From Nitrospira defluvii (GTDB taxonomy: Bacteria > Nitrospirota > Nitrospiria > Nitrospirales > Nitrospiraceae): DNA of 64,000 nucleotides. This document shows positions 9,325-18,235 of the stretch, piece by piece. The position numbers were made by a program, and so were the translations under genes. Position 1 is the stretch's first letter; each line of letters begins with the position of its first letter. The DNA lies in NCBI RefSeq assembly GCF_905220995.1, contig NZ_CAJNBJ010000020.1:146086-210085 (forward strand), in the 5' to 3' direction. The notes beneath the pieces are model-generated. The model made no database searches. It was not told where the DNA came from and worked only from the letters and a program-made list of their open reading frames with translations.

Positions 9325-9765
9325 CTAGCCTTTCTCGCAAGGGCGGACGATAGGCGATTCCTCTGCCTGGACTCCCCCGGTAAGCCACTGTCCCAACACC
9401 ACGATCAATGTCTGTCGAAGCACCGTCCACTCGACCGGTTTCGGAAGGTACGCTGCGGCCGCGCAGAGTTCTCGATGGCGCAGAAGGTCCTGGGGCTCGG
9501 CCCCCGTCACCATAATGACGGGAATCTTCGAATCGACCGTCTGAATCGCCAGAAGTGTTTCAATGCCGTCCATTTCCGGCATGTGAAAGTCGAGGAGAAC
9601 GGCAGACGGTCGATGGTCCTGAAGCCAATGGAGGGCTTCGAGTCCACTATGGGCAATCGCAACATGACATCCTTCAGCAGTCAGCCTGTCTGAAAGTCCC
9701 ATCGTCATATCAGCATCATCGTCCACCAACAGGATCATGGGAGCGCGCACCGGCTGTTCGAACAT
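9325..9765 (-). CDS. Single-domain response regulator (CheY-like receiver)
   Basis: 146 residues consisting of one receiver domain. The acidic pair is D15/D16 (LLVDDDADM), the phospho-acceptor is D59 (VLLDFHMPEMDG), the switch threonine is about T87 (IMVTGAE) and the conserved lysine is K109 (YLPKPVEW). No output domain follows; the last ~25 residues are not conserved-looking. It probably relays phosphate or acts by protein binding. No histidine kinase gene is nearby. It reads in the same direction as the Crp/Fnr gene and may share its transcript. Confidence 0.9.
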   Translation of the reverse strand: MFEQPVRAPMILLVDDDADMTMGLSDRLTAEGCHVAIAHSGLEALHWLQDHRPSAVLLDFHMPEMDGIETLLAIQTVDSKIPVIMVTGAEPQDLLRHRELCAAAAYLPKPVEWTVLRQTLIVVLGQWLTGGVQAEESPIVRPCEKG

Positions 9766-9975
9766 CTTGCGCCTCTTCGCTTTCCCAAGAGCGGGATCAG
9801 ACTTGACTCACCTTCCTCGCTATGGGAAGGAGAGGTGGTTCGTTTACATACCGTATAGAAAGCAGCCGAGTGAAACCGTAAGCCAGCTGACAGTTCTGGG
9901 CCCTCGGTTACGGCATGATGGCCTCAGTTGCGAACCCGGGAGACGACCCGTAAGTGGGACTATGAGTACGCATAG
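9766..9975 (+). other. Divergent intergenic region with possible alternative RNA pairings
   Basis: The region separates the leftward receiver gene from a rightward secreted-protein gene. CCGAG and CCGTAA at about 9868-9882 can each pair with CTCGG and TTACGG at about 9903-9913, but the order of the four segments prevents both pairings from being nested. They would be mutually exclusive or form a pseudoknot. I do not match it to a known riboswitch class. Confidence 0.25.
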
Positions 9976-10299
9976 ATGAGTAGGCAGGTGCTAATCGGAC
10001 TGTTAGTGTTAGCCGGCGTCAGCCTGCTCGGTGTCGGCGCGGCGGAGCATCTGAAGTCGAGCATCACTCCCCGAGACTCGATGACGATTCAGGCACTCCA
10101 GGACATTCTGGCTGTAACGGTCCAAGAGTTGAAAGAAGGGGACAGCCAATGGCGCTTCTCCTATGCCGATGTTGAGATGGCGCTGCTCACCAGTGAGCCG
10201 CATGACCGCATGCGAATCGTCGCGCCGATCGGACCGGAAGCCGAACTCACCGACCGACGGCGGAAGCAGATGCTGGACGCTAGAGCGTTTTTGATTTAA

Positions 10300-11477
10300 G
10301 GAACGTCTGATTAATTCACGTTTGTCTTGAGAAATCTGCTCAGAGATTGGTCAATGAGAGCCATCAATCTCGGAACGAGGTCGCCCGGGAGCATCGTATC
10401 GGGATTCGCCCGCCGTCGAGCCGCTCCCTCGTGCGGTATCGACCCACGTCAGCTACGCCTCCGTCAGCAGGCGCTGTCGAGCCACGTACAGATTCGCCAA
10501 GCCACAGCTGATGAACAGCCAGTGGGTATTCTTCGCCAACCCGCGGTAGCGGACTTTGGACCATCCAAAGATGCGCTTGATCACCAAGAACACATGCTCG
10601 ACTTTGGCGCGGACCTTCGACTTGGTGCGATTGCGGGCCCGCTCGGCCTCGCTCAGGGGCCGATGCCGATGGGCTTTGGTCTGGATAAAGCTCTTGGCAC
10701 CGGGGGCGTGGTGCCGGATCACGTCGCGTTGCCCGCTGTAGGCCGCGTCCCCCCCCACGCGGGTCTCCTGTCCATGCAGCAGCTTTGGCAAGACCTGGCT
10801 GTCATGCACATTGGCCGCCGTGGCGGCCACCGCATGGATCAGCTTGGTCCGGCTATCGACGCCCAGATGGGCCTTCATACCGAAGTCCCACTGGTTCCCT
10901 TTCTTCGTCTGATGCATTTCTGGATCCCGCTCCTTCTGGCGATTCTTGGTCGAACTGGGTGCCGCAATAATGGTCGCATCCACGATGGTCCCCCGGCTGA
11001 CCTTCATGCCTTGGGCGGCCAGATACGCTCCGATCCGCGCAAAGAGTTGTTCCCCCACCTGATGGGCTTCCAGCAGATGCCGAAATTTGCAGATCGTCGT
11101 CTCATCCGGCACGGGCTCACGGCCGAGATCAATGCCCACGAACTGCCGCATGGCGCGCGAGTCGTACAGCGCCTCCTCCACCGCCGGGTCCGACAGGTTG
11201 AACCACTGTTGCAGACAATGGAGGCGCAGCATGCGTTCGACGCCCACCGGCGGACGCCCCGGGCCCTCGGCCCTGGGATAAAACGGCTCAATGGCCGCGG
11301 TCAGGTCCGCCCACGGCACCACGCGGTTCATCTCATCGAGAAACCGCTCGCGGCGGGTGGGCTTGCGATACCGTTCAAAGCTGGCTTCCGCGAAGGTCTG
11401 TTGCGGCATGGGGGCGCCTCCTCATCAGTGCTGCGCTACCCCACCATACTGTGTAGGGAGAATAAATCAGAGATTCC
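10300..11477 (-). mobile_element. IS5 family element nested in the IS630 left end
   Basis: The 1178-bp element has imperfect inverted repeats: GGAACGTCTGATTAATT at the left, and GGAATCTCTGATTTATT read inwards from the right. A 4-bp TTAA is present on both sides (10296-10299 and 11478-11481) as the apparent target duplication. The single transposase gene reads leftwards. Because it sits inside the IS630 left end, it arrived after the IS630 did. Confidence 0.88.
10453..11409 (-). CDS. IS5 family transposase
   Basis: 318 residues in one intact frame. The N-terminal part carries the DUF772-like region (RPPVGVERMLRLHCLQQWF). The catalytic DDE residues are readable: first Asp in GTIVDATIIAAPSS, second in VGGDAAYSG, and Glu in KVEHVFLVIKRIFG with the downstream lysine/arginine. 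The C-terminal FGWSKVRYRGLAKN segment is the usual Y(2)R(3)E(6)K-type neighbourhood. It should carry out cut-and-paste transposition of its own element. A 384-residue frame on the other strand is a shadow. Confidence 0.92.
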   Translation of the reverse strand: MPQQTFAEASFERYRKPTRRERFLDEMNRVVPWADLTAAIEPFYPRAEGPGRPPVGVERMLRLHCLQQWFNLSDPAVEEALYDSRAMRQFVGIDLGREPVPDETTICKFRHLLEAHQVGEQLFARIGAYLAAQGMKVSRGTIVDATIIAAPSSTKNRQKERDPEMHQTKKGNQWDFGMKAHLGVDSRTKLIHAVAATAANVHDSQVLPKLLHGQETRVGGDAAYSGQRDVIRHHAPGAKSFIQTKAHRHRPLSEAERARNRTKSKVRAKVEHVFLVIKRIFGWSKVRYRGLAKNTHWLFISCGLANLYVARQRLLTEA

Positions 11478-11534
11478 TTAAGTGTATACATTCTGTAGAG
11501 TGCCCTCCATTGGTTTCTTGATGGAGGCAACAGG

Positions 11535-12474
11535 ATGGAGGCCTATTCGCAGGATCTACGGGACCGTGTGTTGAGAGCATTGGAACGTGGGGAGCGTCCG
11601 ACAGCCATTGCCGCCCGATTTGAAGTCAGTCGGGTCTGGGTGTATCAGGTGCGGAACCGGCTCACGCAGACGGGGCAGCGGAGCAGTCTCCCAATTGGAG
11701 GCCATCGGCAGTCCCGGTTGGTCGGGATGGAGCCGACACTGCGGGCATGGTTGAAGGAAACAGGTGATCTGACCCTTGCGGAGATGTGTGCCCGATTAGC
11801 GGCACACGGGATTGCGATGAAGGTCCCCGCCTTGTGGCATCAACTCGACAAATGGAAGCTCACCCTTAAAAAAACCCCTACACGCCAGCGAGCAAGATCG
11901 CGCCGACGTGCAAGCCGCACGGCGTGAGTGGCAGGCAGCCCAACCCGCGCTGGACATCACGAAGCTGGTCTTTCTGGATGAAACGGGAACGTCGACGAAC
12001 ATGGCCCGGCGCTACGGACGCGCCCCGCGTGGTGAACGGTGCGTCGCCGCTGTCCCGCACGGACATTGGCACACCACCACCTTCGTGGCCGGGCTGCGGC
12101 ATGATGACATCTCCGCTCCGATGGTGGCGGAGGGGGCCATGACCGGCGCCCTGTTCCTCAAATATGTCCAGGAATTCTTATGCCCGACACTCCACCCCGG
12201 CGATATCGTCATCGCCGACAACTTACGCAGTCACAAAGTGGCCGGCGTCAACAAGGCGCTTGAGGCGGTGGGGGCACACATTCGCTATCTCCCGCCGTAT
12301 TCCCCCGATCTCAATCCCATTGAAAAACTGTTTGCCAAACTCAAAGCGCTGCTCCGGAAAACTGCCCCTCGAACCGTGGACGCGCTCTGGGCTGACATCG
12401 GCATGTTGCTCGACCGCTTCACACCCGCTGAATGCACGCGCTACTTCGCGTCTTCAGGCTATGTAAAGACATAA
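11535..12474 (+). pseudogene. IS630 family transposase, split into two frames at an A7 run
   Basis: The first frame (11535-11927) carries the N-terminal helix-turn-helix domain (AIAARFEVSRVWVYQVRNRL). The second frame (to 12474) carries the catalytic core: LVFLDETGTSTNM, DIVIADNLRSHK and YSPDLNPIEKLFAKLK. The frames meet at seven A's (11868-11874), where a +1 (or -2) shift gives the continuous KK-P-LHASEQDR sequence expected for the family. It may be programmed slippage, known in some IS630 elements, or a simple mutation. The element also lost left-end continuity through the IS5 insertion. Confidence 0.8.
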
Positions 12475-12734
12475 ACCAAAAACGCTCTAATTTTCACTCC
12501 GCCCTAGACGCGCGCTACGCGACGAGCAATGGCCTCGTCTATGCGGCTTACATCCATCCACTCTCACCTCTCCGCTCTGAAGAGCTTCAATCCGCTCTCC
12601 GGCAGTTGGCCGAACTCGTGAAGACATTCGGAAGCACCTATTCCAGCGGCGAACTCTCGTTCGGACAAGCACGCCCTTCAGCCCCTCGGGCACCTCGAAC
12701 GCAGCAGTCACCCGTCTATTAACCTTCCCTATCG

Positions 12735-14177
12735 GTGATGATAGCGGAGGCGGCATCCATTCCGATACAATCGCCGCATGCTGTTTACCCCTCTCTTTCA
12801 CGGAGGACGCAGGCCTTGCCCACACAGGCTCATCGATTCAAGAAACGAATAGTCTTCGCGTCGCTCGCATGTCTCGTGATCCTCGTGATTGCGAACCTCG
12901 TCTGGCTTGCAAGTCGCTACAGCGCCAGGACTCCGCAAGCTGTTGCCCTTACGGCATTCTCGAAAGACGCCTATCCCGAAAATCCGGAGAAGACGAGCCA
13001 GGTCTTCGGCACTTATTCTCACCGACAATTGATTGTCGAACAACTCGACGGCACCCGCTTTCGCATTCGTCTGGAACCCGCCACGCCGCAGGCTGCGGCC
13101 ATCGAGCTCACCGATGTCGATCTCGCGCATGTCGTTGCGGCAGTTCCCCCTTGGGCCAAAAGCGACCTGGATTTGACGAAAATCGGGTTGATCGACCGGG
13201 AATGGAACCGGCAACAGGTCCGATTCACTCGACCCTCACCCCATCTTGACGTACGCGAAGGCGGAGACGGGTTCGAGCAGCGGGCACTGACCCGTGTGGA
13301 TCTCGCGCGCAACTGTTTGAACGCGGGCTTATGGGAATTGCTGCTCTTCACCACGGAGGACGGTGAAGAGCGAGTGTACGAGCACCTCTGGTTCACGTTC
13401 CCGCTCGGACTCTACAAGCAGGTGTTCGAACGGGTGAACGACCTGTCCTATTGGTCCTACTGGTGGTCGCTGGAGCACTGGGTCGATCCGTCAGGCACGG
13501 CTATCCGATTAGACCGACTCAGGACAGTCGAACGGGAATGGCCGGTCCAGGCCACAGCGCTGTGGGACCAGCCGGTGTCGGCGCAAGGCGAACAAGTCCT
13601 CAAGCGCCGAAACATTCTGACGCCAGTCGCCACGACCTATCGCGATTGGTACAACCAGCCAGTGCGATTCGCCAGCTTCATCCCGCCTGGGCGATACTCT
13701 CGCGCGCACCCGCGAGAGACACAGCTTCACTATCTGGCTGAGCTTACGGGCGCCATTGTCCGGCGCGTGAAACTTAAGGAGGACACTCGCTCTCTGTTTG
13801 AGATAGAACTCGCCTTTCGCAGCAGCAAGACAGGGGAGTCAACTCGCCTCATTCTTGGCGGGCTCGATTGGGCCGCGATTCCGGTGGCGTCCTCAGCGCA
13901 GTACGACCGTGGCTGGCAGGTTCCTCTTGGCATCGGCAACCCCAGCTTCTTTGAGTCTTATGAGCAGGTTGTGGCAAGTCCTCCGATCCACCGCACGTTC
14001 TATGGATTCCATCTCGACGCACAGAACCGTTGGTTCGACCATCACGCTATTGGCGTGGATGGCCCTCTCTTTCACTGGGATGCCGATGATCCTTCCCTGT
14101 TGCACTTGTATCTGTTGAGCTATGAGCGCCATACACTTCTGAACCATGTGATCCTCGTGATTCCCCAGCGATCATGA
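12735..14177 (+). CDS. Unknown membrane-anchored protein
   Basis: About 480 residues. A single hydrophobic segment near residues 37-60 (IVFASLACLVILVIANLVWL) follows a basic stretch, so the bulk should face the periplasm as an anchored domain. The rest is rich in Trp, Tyr and charged residues, without repeats or a family motif I know; blocks such as DLSYWSYWWSLEHWVDPSGT stand out. Starts further in (for example the ATG-less Leu at about 12816) are possible, because the first ~25 residues are hydrophilic and low in information. It follows the IS-split gene by 13 bases, so transcription may now depend on the IS. Confidence 0.65.
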   Translation: MMIAEAASIPIQSPHAVYPSLSRRTQALPTQAHRFKKRIVFASLACLVILVIANLVWLASRYSARTPQAVALTAFSKDAYPENPEKTSQVFGTYSHRQLIVEQLDGTRFRIRLEPATPQAAAIELTDVDLAHVVAAVPPWAKSDLDLTKIGLIDREWNRQQVRFTRPSPHLDVREGGDGFEQRALTRVDLARNCLNAGLWELLLFTTEDGEERVYEHLWFTFPLGLYKQVFERVNDLSYWSYWWSLEHWVDPSGTAIRLDRLRTVEREWPVQATALWDQPVSAQGEQVLKRRNILTPVATTYRDWYNQPVRFASFIPPGRYSRAHPRETQLHYLAELTGAIVRRVKLKEDTRSLFEIELAFRSSKTGESTRLILGGLDWAAIPVASSAQYDRGWQVPLGIGNPSFFESYEQVVASPPIHRTFYGFHLDAQNRWFDHHAIGVDGPLFHWDADDPSLLHLYLLSYERHTLLNHVILVIPQRS

Positions 14178-14570
14178 GGCCCATCGATGCTGCCGTCACT
14201 CAAGTGGATTGCGTTGGGATCGTGCTTGTCCTCCTCTGATTGTAGCGGTGCTCCATCGGGCATGGTTCATCCCACCGGAGACCACCCTCTGCCGGTTTTT
14301 CACTGCATCATGAGTCAAGGCAGGCATGTCCCGGTAAATGCTCAGTTTGTACGCCAACTTAGGAGACTCTAGCTGAATTGTGGGAATCTTGCTCCATAAA
14401 AAACGCCGCCCTTCCCGGTCTTCCTCCCGTTGTGCTTTGTGAATTGGCTCACAGATTCAAATTGGGAATTGAGTTACCGTGAAGACATGCCGAGAGAACA
14501 TTCCTCACGAACAGACCGATCTAAGACAGACCAGATGCTTGGCCTTAATCAGCCGATCGAAGGGAGCACC
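14178..14570 (+). other. Intergenic stretch with no gene
   Basis: About 390 bases. An in-frame upstream extension of the TVP38 gene can be translated from a GTG/TTG-like codon near 14430, but its content is not protein-like. No tRNA-like cloverleaf or convincing terminator is seen; GCCGGTTTTT at about 14292-14301 has only a weak partner. Confidence 0.4.
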
Positions 14571-15389
14571 ATGAAGGAAATACCTTGTGCCGTAGAACAC
14601 CCGGTCACGCGCGAGACGGCACATCCGACACCACCATCTCATCAGGGCTCGGTGCCCTCCGAATCAGCGAGCGGGCCGCGTTCCGGCAAATTCATCATCG
14701 CCGCAGTGATTGGACTCGCCATCGGCGCATTCTTCTGGTTCGACATGGATGCGTATCTCACGCTGGAGACGGTGAAAGCGAACCGTGATCGGCTCCTGGC
14801 CTTCACTGACGAACATCACGCCGCCGCCGTGGCGAGCTTTATCGTCACCTACAGTCTGGTCACCGGCTTGTCGCTTCCCGGCGCCACGATATTGACCCTC
14901 GTCGGAGGCTTTCTCTTCGGGAGCCTGTGGGGCACAGCCTTCGTGAATCTCGGGGCGACCGGCGGAGCCACGCTCGCGTTTTTGACCGCTCGCTATCTCT
15001 TGCGCGGGTGGGTCGAGCAGACGTTCGGCCAGAAGCTGGGTCCGATTCAAGAGGGGTTTGCAAAGAACGCCTTCAGCTACCTCGTGACGCTCCGGCTCGT
15101 TCCCTTGTTCCCGTTCTTCCTGGTCAACTTGGTGTCGGGCCTGACGCGGGTCCGCCTCGGCACCTATGTGCTCGCGACGGCCCTGGGCATTGTGCCCGGT
15201 AGCTTCGTCTATGCTTACGCCGGGCGTCAATTGGGCACGATCAATTCGCTCAAGGAAATTGCCTCGCCCAACGTGATTCTGGCCTTCACCTTGTTGGGAC
15301 TACTCGCCCTGGTGCCGATTCTGTATCGGCGATTTGCCGGCAAACCAGTTGAACCGGTGAATCGTACAGAGGCTCCCTCTCACCCATGA
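14571..15389 (+). CDS. TVP38/TMEM64 family (VTT/DedA-like) membrane protein
   Basis: 272 residues. After a ~40-residue soluble N-terminus there are about six hydrophobic segments. The family core is clear: LSLPGATILTLVGGFLFGSL, then GATGGATLAFLTARYLLR, then LRLVPLFPFFLVNLVSGLTR. It ends in a typical PGSFVYAYAGRQLG turn. These VTT-domain proteins are inner-membrane transporters or scramblase-like proteins of uncertain substrate; in several phyla they sit beside mercuric-reductase-like flavoproteins, as here. The ATG at 14571 is chosen for its GAAGGGAG ribosome site. The flavoprotein gene follows 42 bases later. Confidence 0.88.
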   Translation: MKEIPCAVEHPVTRETAHPTPPSHQGSVPSESASGPRSGKFIIAAVIGLAIGAFFWFDMDAYLTLETVKANRDRLLAFTDEHHAAAVASFIVTYSLVTGLSLPGATILTLVGGFLFGSLWGTAFVNLGATGGATLAFLTARYLLRGWVEQTFGQKLGPIQEGFAKNAFSYLVTLRLVPLFPFFLVNLVSGLTRVRLGTYVLATALGIVPGSFVYAYAGRQLGTINSLKEIASPNVILAFTLLGLLALVPILYRRFAGKPVEPVNRTEAPSHP

Positions 15390-15431
15390 ACGAGATTCGA
15401 TGCCCCCTCATCAACCGAAAGGACCCCGCCC

Positions 15432-16985
15432 ATGAGCGCGCCTGAAAAGATGGTTGTTTCCAACGTGATGCTACCCGACGATGAACATAATCAACGCTTG
15501 ATCAACTACGTCCATCCACCAAATTGGGTGAACCCGACGCCGACCGGTCAATATAACCTGGTGGTCATTGGAGGTGGAACGGCCGGACTCGTGACGGCGG
15601 CGATCGCGGCCGGCCTAGGGGCAAAAGTCGCACTGATCGAACGGCACCTCATGGGCGGCGACTGCTTGAACGTCGGATGCGTGCCCTCCAAAGCCTTAAT
15701 CCGGGCCTCGCGTGCTTGGGCTGATGTTCGAAAAGCTGAGGAGTTCGGCATCCACTTCTCCGGCGCGGCGAAGGAAGATTTCCCCGCCGTCATGACGCGC
15801 ATGCGGACACTGCGCGCCCAACTCAGCCGGACGGATTCGGCCCAGCGGTTTACCGGCCTGGGTGTCGATGTCTTCTTGGGGCAGGCGCGATTCGCCAGCG
15901 CGCAGACCGTGCAGGTCGGCAGCGCGACGTTAGACTTTGCCAAGGCCGCCATCTGCACCGGCGCACGGGCCTCTGCGCCACCCATCCCAGGACTACAAGA
16001 AGCGGGCTATCTGACGAACGAAACCATCTTTTCGTTAACCGAGTTGCCGGCAAAGCTGGCCATCATCGGCGCGGGCCCCATCGGCTGTGAGCTGGCGCAG
16101 GCCTTCGCCCGGTTCGGCAGTCAGGTGTATCTGATTGAGGCGCTGCACGGGATCATGCCGAACGAAGATCGCGAGGCTGCAGAGATTGTCGAGAAAGCCC
16201 TGGTTCGCGACGGTGTGACCTTATTCTGTTGCGGCAAGGAGTTGACCATCCAGAAGACGGAGACCGGCAAGCGGCTGACGGGCGGTTCGCATGGCCGGGC
16301 GTACGATATCACGGTCGACGACATTCTCGTGGGCGCCGGGCGTAAGCCGAACGTGGACGGTCTTGGCTTGGAGACGGCCGGTGTTGACTACGACAAGGCG
16401 GGCGTCACGGTCGACGGCCACCTCCGCACGACCAATCCGAATATCTATGCGGCCGGGGATATATGCTCCCGCTACAAGTTTACGCATGCGGCGGACGCCA
16501 TGGCTCAGATCGTCATTCAGAACGCGCTCTTTCCCCATCCCTTCGGGCTCGGCACAGCACGGGTCAGTTCTCTTGTCATTCCCTGGGCAACCTACACCGA
16601 TCCGGAGATCGCCCACGTCGGCCTCTACGAAGCTGAGGCGAAGGAGAAGGGGCACAAGGTGGAGACGTTCACGCATCGCTTAGACGAGGTGGACCGGGCG
16701 GTGCTCGATGGTGAAGCAGAGGGTTTTGCCAAGGTCCATGTGGAGGCAGGAACGGATCGCATTTTGGGGGCCACGATTGTCGCGGCCCATGCCGGCGATT
16801 TGATCAATGAGTTCACACTTGCCATGAACGCCGGACTGGGCTTGAAGACCCTGGCGTCGACGATCCATCCCTATCCCACACAGGGCGAAGTCGTGAAGAA
16901 GGTGGCCAATGCCTGGCGCAAGACCACCTTCACCGCACGGCAGAAGAACATCCTCAGTAAGTGGTTTTCGTGGACGAGAAAATAG
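15432..16985 (+). CDS. Pyridine nucleotide-disulfide oxidoreductase (mercuric reductase/dihydrolipoamide dehydrogenase-like)
   Basis: 517 residues. FAD-binding GGGTAGLVTA is at about 47-56. The redox-active pair is in GGDCLNVGCVPSK (C78 and C83). The NAD(P) site is IGAGPIGCELAQAFARFG, and the second FAD motif is NIYAAGDI. The C-terminal dimerisation domain has the HPYPTQGEV block (HxYPTxxE in this subgroup). The C-terminal vicinal cysteine pair and the N-terminal HMA domain of true MerA are absent, so mercury reduction should not be assumed. It pairs with the TVP38 gene upstream, a recurring arrangement. Confidence 0.88.
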   Translation: MSAPEKMVVSNVMLPDDEHNQRLINYVHPPNWVNPTPTGQYNLVVIGGGTAGLVTAAIAAGLGAKVALIERHLMGGDCLNVGCVPSKALIRASRAWADVRKAEEFGIHFSGAAKEDFPAVMTRMRTLRAQLSRTDSAQRFTGLGVDVFLGQARFASAQTVQVGSATLDFAKAAICTGARASAPPIPGLQEAGYLTNETIFSLTELPAKLAIIGAGPIGCELAQAFARFGSQVYLIEALHGIMPNEDREAAEIVEKALVRDGVTLFCCGKELTIQKTETGKRLTGGSHGRAYDITVDDILVGAGRKPNVDGLGLETAGVDYDKAGVTVDGHLRTTNPNIYAAGDICSRYKFTHAADAMAQIVIQNALFPHPFGLGTARVSSLVIPWATYTDPEIAHVGLYEAEAKEKGHKVETFTHRLDEVDRAVLDGEAEGFAKVHVEAGTDRILGATIVAAHAGDLINEFTLAMNAGLGLKTLASTIHPYPTQGEVVKKVANAWRKTTFTARQKNILSKWFSWTRK

Positions 16986-17038
16986 TTTCGGGTGCTCCAT
17001 ACGGATTTCACCCACAGTCACACTAAAGGACCTGAAGC

Positions 17039-17806
17039 ATGACACTACGTCGTTTGACTTTGATCGTCGGCATCGCGCTGTTCTTTCTCGTCGTCGCCCC
17101 CCTCGGCGAGCCGACCCGGCTGCAAGCTGAATCCCCAGCGAGAGTAGAAATCGGCACATTTTCTGCGGCAACCCCGGATGGCCCATGGCCCAACGGCTGG
17201 AAGCCGCTCACCTTTCCGAAGATTTCCCAGCACACGACGTACCGCCTCGTAAAAGACGGCGACCGCGTCGCCGTCAAAGCAGCCAGTCAGGCCTCCTCTT
17301 CGGGACTGACGAAAGAAATTCTGATCGATCCGAAGGAATATCCGATCATTCAATGGCAGTGGAAAGTCTCGAATATCTTGAAGGCCGGGGACGTGGCCAA
17401 GAAAGAAGGAGACGATTACCCCGCCCGCATTTATGTCACCTTCCAATACGACAGCCAGAAGGTTGGCCTCTTTGGGAAGGCGAAATACGAAGCGGCCAAG
17501 CTGATCTATGGCCAATATCCGCCGCTGGGCGCCATCAACTATATCTGGGAAAGTCACGCACCAGTAGGAACCTCCGTACCGAACCCCTTTACGGATCAGG
17601 TTCAGATGATCGTGGTCGACAGCGGCTCAACCAAGCTTAATACCTGGATCACGGAGGAGCGCAATGTCTATGAAGACTACAAGCGGGCGTTCGGCCAAGA
17701 CCCACCGATGATTTCCGGCGTGGCGATCATGACGGATACGGACAATACCGGTGAGTCAGCCGAGGCCTACTATGGGGATATCGCGTTCAAGAAGAGGGTG
17801 GAGTAG
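17039..17806 (+). CDS. DUF3047 periplasmic protein
   Basis: 255 residues with a signal peptide (hydrophobic 5-22, cut probably after LQA). The mature part has the DUF3047 pattern: SSGLTKEILIDPKEYPIIQW, WKVSNILKAGDV, then DDYPARIYVTFQYD, and ESAEAYYGDIAF near the end. The function of the family is not known. A weak AAAGGA ribosome site lies 10 bases before the ATG. It could be co-transcribed with the flavoprotein gene, which ends 53 bases earlier. Confidence 0.85.
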   Translation: MTLRRLTLIVGIALFFLVVAPLGEPTRLQAESPARVEIGTFSAATPDGPWPNGWKPLTFPKISQHTTYRLVKDGDRVAVKAASQASSSGLTKEILIDPKEYPIIQWQWKVSNILKAGDVAKKEGDDYPARIYVTFQYDSQKVGLFGKAKYEAAKLIYGQYPPLGAINYIWESHAPVGTSVPNPFTDQVQMIVVDSGSTKLNTWITEERNVYEDYKRAFGQDPPMISGVAIMTDTDNTGESAEAYYGDIAFKKRVE

Positions 17807-17838
17807 TCAGGGCAGAGACAGGGTGGACGCTTGCGCCA

Positions 17839-18108
17839 TCAGCGAGACAGGACATCTGGCCTCGGGTCCGAGACGAATCCCCCTCGATTGGGCATCTTCA
17901 CGGCCAGAAGGGTCTGCGCGTCGATCGCGGCGTCGGCGGGAAGGATGCCGTTCTGATGCAACAGCCAGGCGACGACGGCATAGACCTCGTCGGGCGTGAG
18001 GGATTGCGGAGCGTTCAAGGGCATGGCGCGATGGATGTAGTCATAGAGAGTCGTCGCATAGGGCCAGAAGCTGCCAATGGTTTTGATGGGCTTCGCCGTG
18101 GCGATCGA
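17839..18108 (-). pseudogene. Truncated copy of the SoxC-partner cytochrome c gene (3' part only)
   Basis: The minus-strand frame reads IATAKPIKTIGSFWPYATTL then YDYIHRAMPLNAPQSLTPDE and onwards to the end DPRPDVLSR. It matches the last ~90 residues of the cytochrome encoded at 19251-19808, with substitutions in roughly one residue in seven. The heme-binding CxxCH part and the signal peptide are missing. The DNA has diverged, so the duplication is not recent. The copy and the intact gene flank the MNT/HEPN toxin-antitoxin pair in the same orientation. Confidence 0.85.
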
Positions 18109-18235
18109 CCTTCAACCACTGACCAGCCGGAGCGGAGTTATGGCTGGGCAGAAGGCTCGATCAATCCGTGACTTGACGCCGAGGAACGGCATTGCTAGGG
18201 TTGCAGCGAATCAGCGTGCTTGAACGGAATGAATC

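Larger units (their letters stand above)
10283..12487 (+). mobile_element. IS630 family element interrupted by an IS5 family element
   Basis: The outer ends are GAGCGTTTTTGATTTA (from 10283) and the complement of GAGCGTTTTTGGTTTA (ending at 12487): 16-bp inverted repeats with one mismatch. They are flanked by a TA duplication at 10281-10282 and 12488-12489, the IS630 hallmark. The IS630 transposase lies at 11535-12474. Only ~17 bases of the left end precede the nested IS5 element at 10300-11477. Without the IS5, the IS630 would be close to 1.03 kb, a normal size. Confidence 0.9.
9976..12722 (+). pseudogene. Small secreted-protein gene split by a nested IS insertion
   Basis: The left part (9976-10282) encodes about 102 residues starting with a signal peptide-like MSRQVLIGLLVLAGVSLLG. 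The right part (12489-12722) continues with NFHSALDARYATSNGLVYAA and ends with a proline-rich tail. Removing 10283-12487 plus one copy of the TA target duplication restores one uninterrupted frame of about 179 residues. The product has no family I recognise. Its stop is 13 bases before the next gene, so the two were probably an operon. As it stands, only a truncated protein with a few IS-encoded residues can be made. Confidence 0.85.

Noticed and set aside
10327..11481. 384-residue plus-strand open frame
   Set aside because: It is antisense to the IS5 transposase with complete DDE residues.
15432..16985. True mercuric reductase (MerA)
   Set aside because: The C-terminal vicinal cysteines and the N-terminal metal domain are absent; only the shared disulfide reductase core is present.
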